Source: Hungatella sp. UBA3402
GTDB lineage: Bacteria > Bacillota > Clostridia > Lachnospirales > Lachnospiraceae
Direction: 5' to 3'
Length of the DNA stretch: 32,442 nucleotides
NCBI GenBank assembly: GCA_002358555.1
Contig: DEPC01000139.1
Location: 1-32,442, forward strand
Shown here: in pieces, positions 6,945 to 14,509 of the stretch
Numbering within the stretch: position 1 is the stretch's first letter
How the letters are laid out: each line of letters opens with the position of its first letter
The notes under the pieces: model-generated
What the model was told of the DNA's origin: nothing
What the model saw: only the letters and a program-made list of their open reading frames with translations
Database searches by the model: none
Program-made: the position numbers and the translations under genes

Positions 6945-7682
6945 TTATGACAGAACGGCGACATTCTCCACGCCTTCCAGTTCCTTTTTGAGATACTCCG
7001 CGATACTGTGAACGGCGTTAAATTTCCAGGCGCCGCCGTCTGCTTCAAACAATGCACAAGAAACGCCACTTTGACCGTTTTTCATGCGGAATACAAACGC
7101 AATTTCCGGCTGCTCAATTTCATGGAATGTCCGGAACGGCTTCAGCGTAACAGGATTAGGAACAAATACATCTTCCATACCGGCAAGCCCTGTCTTTATT
7201 GTGGCTTTTTGCGTCACTCCATCGTCGCCGTAATTTGCGACGGTTTTATCCTCCACATTTCCGGCCACTTGCATAACGATCGCTTTGTCCGGTGTTTCGA
7301 TAAACATTGACTGCATTTGAATGATAAAGTTTTCCTGATCCATGAATCTATTCAGCTGGATTTCCGGAAGCCTGGCCTTCACCGTCGCAATCTCCCATCT
7401 GTCCATATCTCCATTAAAGGCAGATACAAGCCGGACTTCGGTTTCAGATTTTACATGGACAATCATTTTAGGAACCGCCCCAGCCGCGGCGAAATCATCC
7501 GCCAGGCGTCCTTTGATGTACTCCACAAGTGAAGTAAGCGTTGAAATTTCCAGTGCGTCACAACTGCGACATTCGCCTAAAAGCATAGGCGTTCCGTTGT
7601 AAAAGTAATAATGTTTACCTTTGATTTCCTCAACACGGGGCTGCTGAAGCCCTATGATGTACTGTAATGCTTCTTTGATCAT
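6945..7682 (-). CDS. conserved phage protein of unknown function
   Basis: The 245-residue protein starts MIKEALQYIIGLQQPRVEEI, an N-terminus I recognise as recurring in early operons of Firmicutes phages, usually beside the replication-terminator-like protein found here just upstream. A pair of Cys (CRSC, about residues 38-41), a central alpha/beta part and a C-terminal helix are visible. There is no membrane segment and no catalytic motif I can name. AGAGAGGAAAAG precedes the ATG. Function unknown. Confidence 0.65.
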   Translation of the reverse strand: MIKEALQYIIGLQQPRVEEIKGKHYYFYNGTPMLLGECRSCDALEISTLTSLVEYIKGRLADDFAAAGAVPKMIVHVKSETEVRLVSAFNGDMDRWEIATVKARLPEIQLNRFMDQENFIIQMQSMFIETPDKAIVMQVAGNVEDKTVANYGDDGVTQKATIKTGLAGMEDVFVPNPVTLKPFRTFHEIEQPEIAFVFRMKNGQSGVSCALFEADGGAWKFNAVHSIAEYLKKELEGVENVAVLS

Positions 7683-7703
7683 GTTCTTTTCCTCTCTCTA
7701 TTC

Positions 7704-8093
7704 TTATTTTGCGCCAAGTTTCCGCGGTTGCTGGATCGGCGTCACTTTGGCGCCTGTTTCTTCCTCTTTCTGGCCTATGTCGGAAAATGACATCTGGCCG
7801 GGAATCTGTTTCCCGTACTCATTCACCACAACTTCGCCATTTTCCAGATTTTTACCCATAGCGAAATTAGTTTTCGCGGATATAACCCCGGCAAGTTTGG
7901 AATTTAAAGAAATTTCGATCTTTGCGTCGTCGCGCATTTCGTTCTGGACGAAGGAAATATTGATTGTGATTTTCCGCTTTTCTCCGAATGGCGTGTTCGG
8001 ATCTTGCATGTTTTCAATAACTCGCGTAATCTCACGATCAAATTTTTCCTGAAGCGTTCCGCCCGCAAGCTGTGACAGATCAACATGTAACAT
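7704..8093 (-). CDS. replication-terminator-protein-like phage protein
   Basis: The 129-residue protein has the layout of small phage proteins annotated as replication terminator protein: an N-terminal LSQLAGGTLQEKFDREITRV helix (about residues 6-25), then NMQDPNTPFGEKRKITINISFV (about 28-49), a beta-rich middle with DDAKIEISLNSKL, and a polar tail (KVTPIQQPRKLGAK). The name comes from weak family annotation; the activity in these phages has not been shown to me. A good GGAGAAAAG ribosome site precedes the ATG. It lies between the methylase gene and the conserved 245-residue protein in the early operon. Confidence 0.55.
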   Translation of the reverse strand: MLHVDLSQLAGGTLQEKFDREITRVIENMQDPNTPFGEKRKITINISFVQNEMRDDAKIEISLNSKLAGVISAKTNFAMGKNLENGEVVVNEYGKQIPGQMSFSDIGQKEEETGAKVTPIQQPRKLGAK

Positions 8094-8123
8094 TTGCTTT
8101 TCTCCTTCCCTCTATATTCAAGG

Positions 8124-8879
8124 CTATAACGGGGCCTTAACCGTATTATGTAAATTGCAAATACCCCCCGAACCACGCCGAACAAATAACCGTTCTGTCG
8201 CCTTTATGCGGCTGGCCTTGTCAAGCGTTGTCGTGCGTTCCATTTCCCATATGCAGATAAAATCATCAGGCGCGGCGTATTCGCTGCATATCACAATATT
8301 GTTTTCGCTCATTTTCCGCACCCATTCCCAATAGCGGGAATGATTAAAGCTGCCTATATACTTTGTAGTTCCCTCATATGGCGGATCGCAATAAACCAGG
8401 CAGCCGGAAAGATTGATTTCTTCATAGCTTTTCGCCTGAAAAACCACATCCGCCAGGGCGGGGATCTGTTTTAAGACATTTCTAACGGCTTCATCGTAAT
8501 AATTCCGAATTTCGCCGGTTTTAGTCTTTACGGTTCCGGCATATCCCCCGAACCATTTTGCGTTATATGTGGCGCAAAATCCCGCAAGTGCCACCACTTC
8601 CGGCCGGAATAGTTCTTTATAGTCCTTTATCTGTGCATACAGTTCTTTGGACATTGGAACCGTTCCGGGATTCCATCCAGTTTGTAGGGCTTGCCAGAAT
8701 CCGATCAAATATTCGTTATTGTCATAGCCGATCCGGTTTTGACAATGCACTTTGTCAATCAGATTCCCGCCGCCAACAAACGGCTCAACATAGGTTTCAA
8801 TACCGTTTCTGTCAATGGCTCCCTGGATGATAGGAAGAATGTGTCTGCTGATTCTGGCCTTGCTTCCGACATATTTCAT
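8124..8879 (-). CDS. Dam-like DNA adenine N6-methyltransferase
   Basis: The 251-residue enzyme starts MKYVGSKARISRHI and has the SAM-binding motif EPFVGGG (residues 32-38) and the catalytic DPPY (165-168), in the order of D12-class adenine methylases. It should transfer methyl to adenine N6, probably protecting element DNA from host restriction or marking it for replication control. No restriction endonuclease gene lies next to it, so it is likely solitary. The ATG follows AGGGGTA. The recognition site cannot be read from the sequence. Confidence 0.88.
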   Translation of the reverse strand: MKYVGSKARISRHILPIIQGAIDRNGIETYVEPFVGGGNLIDKVHCQNRIGYDNNEYLIGFWQALQTGWNPGTVPMSKELYAQIKDYKELFRPEVVALAGFCATYNAKWFGGYAGTVKTKTGEIRNYYDEAVRNVLKQIPALADVVFQAKSYEEINLSGCLVYCDPPYEGTTKYIGSFNHSRYWEWVRKMSENNIVICSEYAAPDDFICIWEMERTTTLDKASRIKATERLFVRRGSGGICNLHNTVKAPL

Positions 8880-8977
8880 AGTTACCCCTATTCTGTTGTC
8901 AATGTGCGCTTATTTCCAGCATATAGCCGCCGATTGCCGTCGGCGCTGGCTATATGGTCAACGGCCCTTCCGGGCCT

Positions 8978-9196
8978 TTATGTTACCGCCCTGGCGTCCT
9001 GTGCGTACACCATCCCGGCTTCCATGCCGTTCATATACGCCAGCATGACAACGCTAAAAATGCCACGCTTTCCTTCCGGAACACTGTTGATCAGCTTGCA
9101 TAATTCTTCAGCATTGGAAATCTGTTCCGGCGAATAGCCTTTTTCTGGCTGGCGGATTGTTTCAGGCTGGCGGCCCTTTTCCTTTGTTGCTTTCAT
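8978..9196 (-). CDS. first gene of the leftward early operon, small unknown protein
   Basis: The 72-residue protein has a polar, basic start (MKATKEKGRQPETIRQPEKG) and a helical second half (AEELCKLINSVPEGKRG, then FSVVMLAYMNGMEAGMVYAQ). Similar small proteins often open the early operon of Firmicutes phages, but I cannot give a role. AGAAAGGAGCG lies upstream, and the leftward promoter with operators is directly ahead, so it would be the first product made when the repressor is lifted. Confidence 0.6.
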   Translation of the reverse strand: MKATKEKGRQPETIRQPEKGYSPEQISNAEELCKLINSVPEGKRGIFSVVMLAYMNGMEAGMVYAQDARAVT

Positions 9197-9214
9197 CCTC
9201 TCGCGCTCCTTTCT

Positions 9215-9300
9215 TTTTTGTATTTATGAATATCCTACATCATAAATGCAAATTTGTCAATAGTGTTTTTTGTATTTATGAATATTTTTGTATTTATGAA
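9215..9300. promoter_or_regulatory. repressor operators: three direct repeats plus an inverted partial copy
   Basis: TTTTTGTATTTATGAA occurs at 9215-9230, 9267-9282 and 9285-9300, and an imperfect inverted copy (CATCATAAATGCAAA) lies at 9239-9253. The copies cover or flank the -35/-10 regions of both divergent promoters, as expected for binding sites of the XRE repressor encoded at 9365. Confidence 0.7.
9232..9260 (-). promoter_or_regulatory. leftward early promoter
   Basis: On the minus strand TTGACA (9260-9255), a 17-base spacer and TAGGAT (9237-9232) form a sigma-A promoter. Its start point falls within operator copy 9215-9230, so repressor binding there would block it. It should drive the long early operon. 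Confidence 0.7.
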
Positions 9301-9308
9301 GTTTTTTC

Positions 9309-9337
9309 TTGACTTGAAGAAAAATCGACTGTATAAT
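9309..9337 (+). promoter_or_regulatory. repressor promoter
   Basis: TTGACT (9309-9314), a 17-base spacer and TATAAT (9332-9337) form a near-consensus sigma-A promoter just upstream of the XRE gene. Two operator copies end nine bases before its -35 box, which would suit autoregulation. Confidence 0.75.
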
Positions 9338-9364
9338 TCAATATAGAAAGTGAGGTGAAAACTC

Positions 9365-9910
9365 TTGAATAGCGGGGAACGAATAAAGACCCTTCGGAAA
9401 TCATTGGACTTGACACAACAAAAATTCGGTGAACGGATCGGGATCAAGGGAAATACTGTTGCTCAATACGAATTAGGAAGAAGCAATCCTGTTGATTCTG
9501 TTTTTTCTCTAATCTGCCGAGAATTTGGCGTTAGTGAAGAATGGCTCCGGACTGGAAACGGCGAAATGTTTATCCCAGCGCCGACGGATGTACTTGATCA
9601 GCTGGCGCAAAAATACAAACTTTCCAACGCTGCATATATCATTATTGAAAAGTTTGTAAATCTGAACCCGGAAAGACAGGCGGGATTGATTGATTTTTGT
9701 ATGGAAGTATCGAAGGCAATCATGGAAAGCGATTCAGATCCGAACGCTGCCGCATTTCCTGAAGGGGCCTATGCTGGATTTTCGGAAGATCTGGCCGTCC
9801 AGGTATTCCGGGAAATGCGCGAACATCAGGGAATACCGAAAACGCCGGAAGAATTGGAAAAGAAATTTCCGCCCGTGGATCCTGGCGTTGAAGAATCCGA
9901 CGCCGGATAG
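9365..9910 (+). CDS. XRE-family lysogeny-type repressor
   Basis: The 181-residue protein has an N-terminal helix-turn-helix (about residues 6-62; TQQKFGERIGIKGNTVAQYE, then EFGVSEEWLRTGNGEMF) typical of phage Cro/CI proteins. A helical middle (about 75-115) and an acidic Pro-rich tail follow, with no peptidase S24 domain, so release is not by RecA-type self-cleavage. The start is a TTG with GAGGTG about seven bases upstream. It is divergent from the early operon and preceded by consensus promoters and repeats, so it most likely keeps the element silent. How it is inactivated is not visible. Confidence 0.82.
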   Translation: MNSGERIKTLRKSLDLTQQKFGERIGIKGNTVAQYELGRSNPVDSVFSLICREFGVSEEWLRTGNGEMFIPAPTDVLDQLAQKYKLSNAAYIIIEKFVNLNPERQAGLIDFCMEVSKAIMESDSDPNAAAFPEGAYAGFSEDLAVQVFREMREHQGIPKTPEELEKKFPPVDPGVEESDAG

Positions 9911-10095
9911 AACACCCGGCAAGTTAAAAGTTACATCATTATGTATATCTTTGTTGCGCCGCTGAAATTCAAATTATAATACATTACCTTGTGTTTTACA
10001 TAGTAAATTGCAAATATTGTCTTTTCTGGATAATGGATAAATTTTTTTATCATTGTATTTTTACCTTTCTTTATGTGAAGCCGGGCAAGGTATAT

Positions 10096-10101
10096 TATAA
10101 T
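10096..10101 (+). promoter_or_regulatory. probable -10 box for the accessory gene set
   Basis: TATAAT at 10096-10101 lies 39 bases before the next start codon. No good -35 box is present at 16-18 bases upstream. The rest of the 229-base gap 9911-10139 is AT-rich; a weak GCCGG/CCGGC hairpin spans the repressor stop without a T-run. Confidence 0.4.
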
Positions 10102-10139
10102 TTGAACGACGGCGGCAAACCGAAAAGGAAGGGTAAATT

Positions 10140-10730
10140 ATGAGAAGTCAGAAAATGAAAACAATCTTTGTTGTAGTGTGTTTAATCATTATTGCAGCTG
10201 CAATCATCAGCTTGCTTCCGTCAGGAAAGAAAGACACGGGCGGAACCACAAAAGAAGCGGAAACTGTATCAACGGAACCAGCGGCCGAAATAGAAACGAC
10301 GGAACCAGCAAACGATCCGGAACCGGAATCAGAATCCGCGAAGGAAATTGAACATCGTTCCGGGGATGAAATCATAGGAATAAGTGAAAAAGATATATCC
10401 GATTTGCACCTGGTGTATTATGAAAGCGTTATTGACGATGTAACCGGAAAATGGCGACTTTCTGTAATGTCGGAAGATATAGATATTCAGGACTATATTT
10501 ATTCATACTATAATAATTATTTTAAAGACGATACCGAAATACACGGAATTGTGAATCTTTCCAGTAATACAACGGCAAGGATCAACTGTACTGCCGGAAT
10601 GTTATTTGTGACTGAATATAGTTATGTAGATGGAGAAGAACACGACGCAAAACTTTTGTATTCTGGTACACCGTTAAAAAGTTATATTGTATATGTGGAT
10701 AACGGGGATATTGAAAAATCAGAGGAATAA
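10140..10730 (+). CDS. membrane-anchored protein with acidic linker, unknown
   Basis: The 196-residue protein has a short basic start and one hydrophobic segment (about residues 8-26, IFVVVCLIIIAAAIISLL). An acidic, Thr/Pro/Glu-rich linker (about 35-80) and an outside domain rich in Tyr and Asp (about 85-190, with DIQDYIYSYYNNYFKDD) follow. No lipobox Cys is present, so it is probably anchored by the uncleaved helix or is a signal peptide. The ribosome site is AAGGAAGGG. It is followed at 14 bases by another membrane-anchored gene. Being on the repressor strand, it may be made in the integrated state, as a surface or exclusion factor. That is inference. Confidence 0.6.
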   Translation: MRSQKMKTIFVVVCLIIIAAAIISLLPSGKKDTGGTTKEAETVSTEPAAEIETTEPANDPEPESESAKEIEHRSGDEIIGISEKDISDLHLVYYESVIDDVTGKWRLSVMSEDIDIQDYIYSYYNNYFKDDTEIHGIVNLSSNTTARINCTAGMLFVTEYSYVDGEEHDAKLLYSGTPLKSYIVYVDNGDIEKSEE

Positions 10731-10744
10731 AGATAAGGTGATCT

Positions 10745-11125
10745 ATGTTTAAAATATTGATTGCAGCTTCGATCATTTTTCTGCTGATATGGGCGAATAA
10801 GATCAGAATATACTTGAAATGGCAAAAGAAAGCGGAAGCGGAAAATAAACCGTTTTACCGATGGCCGGAAAGCGTCCACCAGGAACCGGAACAAAGAAAG
10901 CGGCTCCGGCAAGCACAAGCGGAAAATTTTCAGGTTGAAGCCGTCGGAAAGAATGGTGGGAAAATCTGCCGGATGAAGACAGCTTCGGATCCTGATTTTT
11001 ATTTCGTCGCTTTGGGGATCTGCCAGTGTCCGGAATTTAAAGCAACACATAAACCGTGTAAGCACATTTATAAAATCGCGCTGAATAAGGGATTGATCCA
11101 GGCGGCGCCGGAAGGGGAAGCATGA
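10745..11125 (+). CDS. membrane-anchored SWIM zinc-finger protein
   Basis: The 126-residue protein begins with a membrane helix (about residues 3-17) and a basic, charged stretch (about 20-60). It ends with CQCPEFKATHKPCKHIYKIA, a CxC-x9-CxH SWIM zinc finger (C93, C95, C105, H107). SWIM domains bind DNA or protein and usually sit in larger proteins such as transposases or helicases, so a short, membrane-tethered one is unusual. A GATAAGGTGAT ribosome site precedes it. It overlaps the next gene by 4 bases (ATGA), so the two are coupled. Role unknown. Confidence 0.65.
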   Translation: MFKILIAASIIFLLIWANKIRIYLKWQKKAEAENKPFYRWPESVHQEPEQRKRLRQAQAENFQVEAVGKNGGKICRMKTASDPDFYFVALGICQCPEFKATHKPCKHIYKIALNKGLIQAAPEGEA

Positions 11126-11343
11126 TCGAATGTACGGATTTTAACAGGCTTCGAAAAGGGCAGCGCGTCCGGAAATACTATTCATCCGGAATGAAATTTC
11201 TACACAAAGATGGAACCGTTGAAAAGGGGCTTTATGGCGACGGTTTCGCATATGTCAGATGGGATAATGAAGAAAGACTGGATATGAATATTTCTTTGTA
11301 TGACGTGGTTTTATTAAAGCCCGAAAAGGGCGAAGCGATATGA
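11122..11343 (+). CDS. small unknown protein, 73 residues
   Basis: The frame starts at the ATGA overlap with the SWIM gene. The protein is basic at first (NRLRKGQRVRKYYSSG) and then looks like a small beta-barrel (GTVEKGLYGDGFAYVRWDN, about residues 31-49), similar in pattern to SH3-like folds, but I recognise no family. A charged end (LLKPEKGEAI) follows. The overlap suggests it works with, or is made in fixed ratio to, the SWIM protein. Confidence 0.55.
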   Translation: MIECTDFNRLRKGQRVRKYYSSGMKFLHKDGTVEKGLYGDGFAYVRWDNEERLDMNISLYDVVLLKPEKGEAI

Positions 11344-11363
11344 CAAAACAGAATTCTATAACA

Positions 11364-11393
11364 GTCAGCCAGTGACGGCAATCACCGGCCGAC
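11364..11393. other. imperfect hairpin after the small gene
   Basis: GTCAGCCAGTGA and TCACCGGCCGAC (11364-11393) pair over 12 positions with two A-C mismatches and a 6-base loop. In a leftward transcript those mismatches become G-U pairs, so the structure would be more stable on that strand. No long T-run follows on either side. Confidence 0.4.
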
Positions 11394-11416
11394 TTTAGAA
11401 CCAGGAACCGAAAAAC

Positions 11417-11492
11417 AAGCGGCTTCCCAGCTGGAAATAAGCATATATATTATAGCATGGAAAGCCGCCTGAAATCAACGGCTTTCTTTTTT
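11417..11492 (+). terminator. attenuator-like leader with terminator before the recombinase
   Basis: Three arms are present: GCGGCTTCC (11419-11427), GGAAAGCCGC (11459-11468) and CGGCTTT (11479-11485), then a T-run (11487-11492). Arm 2 can pair with arm 3 to form a rho-independent terminator, or with arm 1 to block it. The terminator lies 37 bases before the recombinase start, so read-through may be controlled. Confidence 0.6.
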
Positions 11493-11528
11493 GCGCCTTT
11501 TTTCGGTTCGTGGAGAAGGGAAGGTAAA

Positions 11529-13217
11529 ATGAAAAGACAAAAGGCGGCGCTATATGTCCGCGTTTCTACCAGATACCAGATTGATAAAGATAGTTTACCG
11601 TTTCAGCGGAAAAAGCTAAAAGAATATTGTAAGCTGCTGGAAATAGATAAGTTTGAAATATTCGAAGATGATGGATATTCAGCCAAAAACACCGACCGCC
11701 CGCGTTTTCAAGAAATGATGGAACATATCAGGGCTGGCGGATTTTCACATTTGATCGTGTGGAAAGTTGACCGCATTTCCAGGAATCTTCTGGACTTTTC
11801 CACGATGTACAAAGAATTGAAAGATCATCATGTGACTTTTATTTCCATGAATGAACAATTTGACACATCAACCGCGATCGGGGAAGCTATGCTGAAAATC
11901 ATTCTAATTTTTGCAGAATTAGAAAGAAACATGACTTCCGAACGTGTGACCGGGATCATGCTTGACCGCGCGGAAAGCGGCCTGTGGAATGGCGGGCTTC
12001 TGCCTTTGGGATATAAGACGGATCCGGAAAAGCAAATACTGATTCCGGAACCGGAAGAAAAAGACAGGGTAAAAATGATTTTTGACTTGTACGAAAAATT
12101 TCATTCGTGCCGGAAGGTTGCCAGGTTCCTTCAGCAAAACGGCGTAAAACCGAAATATCACACGGAATGGCTGCCGGAATACATCCGGCGCACACTCCGG
12201 AATGAAATATACATCGGAACATATATATATAACCGCTGTGAATTCCACGGGCCGGAAAAGCCAAAATCTGAATGGATTGTAAAAGAAAATAATCATCAGG
12301 CAATCATTGAAAAGGATCAATTTGTCCGCTGTAATGAAATCATGGACAAAAATGCAAGTAGCCGCGACGTGTCCGAAATTAGGCAGACACGACACATTCA
12401 TATTTTCGGCGGGAAGGTCAGCTGTAATATGTGCGGCGGCAATATGAACGCCGCAAAAGATAAGCAACGGGAAAACGGGCTTCGGCCGTCTGTTTACCGC
12501 TGCGGGCGCCGGGCGCGTCAAATGGATTGTGAAAACAAGCGGATGATCAGCGATCTATCTTTGGGGCCGTTCGTGTTTAATTATGCCGCTAACCTTGCCA
12601 GGATTCAGAAAAACTATAAAAGCATTGATTCCCTGGAAAAGCTGGAATCCTCGCTTCTGGCCGGGCCGGAATTCCAGAATGTGAGAATAGCGCCGGAAAG
12701 CCTGGAAATCACCTTTTCCATGTTGCGGGATAGAAATATCAGCAAGGGCGCGTATGTGCCGGATATAGGGGAATCTGGCGCCCAGGATGGCACTTCGGAA
12801 GATCAGCTTGTTATATTAAAGCGGGAACGGGATAAGCAAAAGAACGCTATTTCACGGTTGACAGAATTGTACATGTACGATCCGGACGCAATCACGAAGG
12901 AAGAGTATTCAGAAAAGAAACGCGACTTGACCGCAAAAATACGCGACATTGAAAAGCGCATTTCAACCCTGAAGAATAGTGACGGCTCCGGCGCTGCTGA
13001 TCTGTCTTTTATTAAAAAGGCGTCAGCTTTCCTTGTGGCCCAGCATATCAATTCCCAAAAGCACATTGATTTTGTACAGATAGCCGTTGACCTGGACGCG
13101 GGGATCCTGAAGGATTTTGTGGATCAGATTATAAACGAAATATTCATCCAGGACGGCCGGATCGCCCGGATCTGCTTTGTCAGCGGTTTAGAACATAGTT
13201 TTTTATATGATGAATGA
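11529..13217 (+). CDS. large serine recombinase (integrase/excisionase of the element)
   Basis: The 562-residue protein has the resolvase domain with catalytic Ser13 in ALYVRVSTRYQ, SAKNTDRPRF (51-60), VWKVDRISRN (77-86) and the long helix ELERNMTSERV (130-140). A recombinase domain (about 150-260), a zinc ribbon (C299, C302, C325, C334) and a coiled coil (about 440-500) follow, the usual order of large serine integrases. It should join attP and attB sites and, with a directionality factor, excise the element. I start it at 11529 after GGGAAGGTAAA; an in-frame ATG at 11457 would translate through the leader terminator and is rejected. The gene points toward the element's right end about 340 bases away. 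Confidence 0.93.
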   Translation: MKRQKAALYVRVSTRYQIDKDSLPFQRKKLKEYCKLLEIDKFEIFEDDGYSAKNTDRPRFQEMMEHIRAGGFSHLIVWKVDRISRNLLDFSTMYKELKDHHVTFISMNEQFDTSTAIGEAMLKIILIFAELERNMTSERVTGIMLDRAESGLWNGGLLPLGYKTDPEKQILIPEPEEKDRVKMIFDLYEKFHSCRKVARFLQQNGVKPKYHTEWLPEYIRRTLRNEIYIGTYIYNRCEFHGPEKPKSEWIVKENNHQAIIEKDQFVRCNEIMDKNASSRDVSEIRQTRHIHIFGGKVSCNMCGGNMNAAKDKQRENGLRPSVYRCGRRARQMDCENKRMISDLSLGPFVFNYAANLARIQKNYKSIDSLEKLESSLLAGPEFQNVRIAPESLEITFSMLRDRNISKGAYVPDIGESGAQDGTSEDQLVILKRERDKQKNAISRLTELYMYDPDAITKEEYSEKKRDLTAKIRDIEKRISTLKNSDGSGAADLSFIKKASAFLVAQHINSQKHIDFVQIAVDLDAGILKDFVDQIINEIFIQDGRIARICFVSGLEHSFLYDE

Positions 13218-13220
13218 TAA

Positions 13221-13242
13221 TAGGCCGCCAGCTGGCGGCCTA
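13221..13242. terminator. bidirectional hairpin between convergent genes
   Basis: TAGGCCGCCA and its mirror TGGCGGCCTA flank a GC centre to give a perfect 22-base palindrome between the recombinase and the oppositely oriented small gene. There is no strong T-run, so it is a likely but not classical terminator. Confidence 0.55.
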
Positions 13243-13500
13243 TTGCTTCCACTCCTGGCATTTTTTCTCTATGCCTACACAACCATTTTGTATCAGCTGA
13301 TTTTTTGCAATCTCTTTCCGTATACATGAACAATCTTTTGTCGGTTTTTTCTTAACACATTCATACATAACCCGGCATTTATACGGGAATGGGTATGTTT
13401 CGCGGTATTCTTTCCCAGGTATGGCATATTCGCATAGGCTTTCTATTTCCATCATATCATTATACATTTTTTCTAAAATTTTTTCCTGTTCTTTTTTCAT
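13240..13500 (-). CDS. small Cys-rich protein, unknown
   Basis: The 86-residue protein is basic, with eight cysteines (e.g. CEYAI, YKCRVMYECVKKK, KDCSCIRKE, GCVGIEKKCQEW) that could bind a metal or form a compact fold. I recognise no family. The ATG at 13500 has GGTAAGG almost touching it, so the true start may be internal. It is the last gene before the element's edge, converging on the recombinase. It could be a small regulatory or excision-related protein, but nothing in the sequence shows this. Confidence 0.5.
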   Translation of the reverse strand: MKKEQEKILEKMYNDMMEIESLCEYAIPGKEYRETYPFPYKCRVMYECVKKKPTKDCSCIRKEIAKNQLIQNGCVGIEKKCQEWKQ

Positions 13501-13549
13501 CCTTACCAGCTTTCTGTAAAATGCTGATTTTACGGGCTTTTCTAATCTT

Positions 13550-13570
13550 GTTTACTCACACGGACGGATT
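13550..13570. other. right element-host junction (attachment site region)
   Basis: The DUF362 frame leaves its family pattern just after DCDCDSNP, at about 13,565, and stops two codons later. Composition changes from GC-richer, CCGG-rich sequence on the left to AT-rich on the right at the same place. A perfect small hairpin (GTAAAAT-GCTG-ATTTTAC, 13516-13533) lies just inside the element. The crossover core is probably within these bases. Confidence 0.6.
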
Positions 13571-14437
13571 GCTGTCACAATCACAGTCCACAGACAAATT
13601 GTTCATAACACTTATATAAAGTATATTTCCTTCCATATAGTCACTTACCGCCTTGGCTGCCTCTGCCATGGATTCCAAAAAGTCATCTTGTGTTCCGCCA
13701 GACCAACTACTCTCACTGTTACCGCCAGAATGAATCAACATCTTTCCGTTTTGGGAGGCAATGCCAATAGAAATATTTTTCAGTGCACCCCCAAATCCTC
13801 CCATGGCATGACCCTTAAAATGGGAAAGTACCAGGATAGAATCATAGTTTGCTATACTTGCACCCACAATATCTTTTGTCAGATGTTTTCCGTTTGCTAC
13901 AGGCAAATCCATAATTTCCTCTCCGTCCAGAATATCAATGGGGGCAATAGCAGCAAATCCATGGTCCTCAGCTACTTGAAGATGAAGGGCTGTGCTGGCC
14001 CGCTGACCTCCATAAGCTGTATTGCTATCTACAATAGTTCCGTCTACCCTTTCCACAAGGTCTTTAATTAGGTCTGGCGAGAGAAAGTTATGTCCTCCTG
14101 GCTCTCCCATACTCAGCTTTACCGCTACTTTGCCATTCATCTGAACACCTAGTGCATCATAAACGGCCATCAAGCCCTCTGGGGTAATGGAGCTTGTCAT
14201 ATAGACAATGGAACCTTCTTTTTGCTCCTGACTGCTTGTTATAGAGACTGTTTCTATTGTTGACCTCTCTGCCTCAATATCAGAAGCTGATGTTGTCTCT
14301 GTCATTATCTGTGTCGGAACCTGATTCTCAGCCTGCACTGCTGCTGTCGTTTGGTCTGTACCTCCTCTCTGACCACTGCAGCCAACTGTCATTACCATCA
14401 TAACTATTCCCAATAAAGCCGGAAATTTTTTCTTCAT
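13556..14437 (-). pseudogene. DUF362 lipoprotein gene truncated at its 3' end by the element
   Basis: The frame encodes 293 residues: a signal peptide with possible lipidated Cys20 (VMTVGCSG), a Thr/Ser/Glu-rich linker and a DUF362 domain (GEPGGHNFLSPDLIKDL, then GHAMGGFGGALKN and DCDCDSNP). The usual C-terminal section of the family, normally starting right after CDCDSNP, is absent, and the frame ends in SV-stop. DUF362 proteins are often ferredoxin-linked; the exact reaction is not settled. The ATG follows AAAAGGGGAG. It is second in an operon behind the cyclophilin-like lipoprotein. The missing 3' part should lie beyond the element's left end. The product may still be exported but is unlikely to be complete. 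Confidence 0.78.
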
Positions 14438-14509
14438 AGTTGCACTCCCCTTTTCCTTATAAAGATATTATGATACACAGATTGCTTCACATTATGATAG
14501 AACATCCTC

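Noticed and set aside
9235..9447. Leftward frame over the repressor start
   Set aside because: It lies over the control region and the HTH-coding sequence, has no family resemblance and no ribosome site.
9911..9960. GCCGG/CCGGC hairpin after the repressor as a terminator
   Set aside because: Short stem with no T-run; not convincing.
11457..11528. In-frame N-terminal extension of the serine recombinase
   Set aside because: It would be translated from the leader terminator, lacks a ribosome site, and the family starts at MKRQKAALYVRVS.
11919..12521. 200-residue leftward frame opposite the recombinase
   Set aside because: Antisense shadow of a conserved gene, with low-quality composition and no start signal.
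13516..13533. Perfect small hairpin as the integrase core site
   Set aside because: It lies about 30 bases inside the element from where the DUF362 frame breaks; serine integrase cores are at the break itself.
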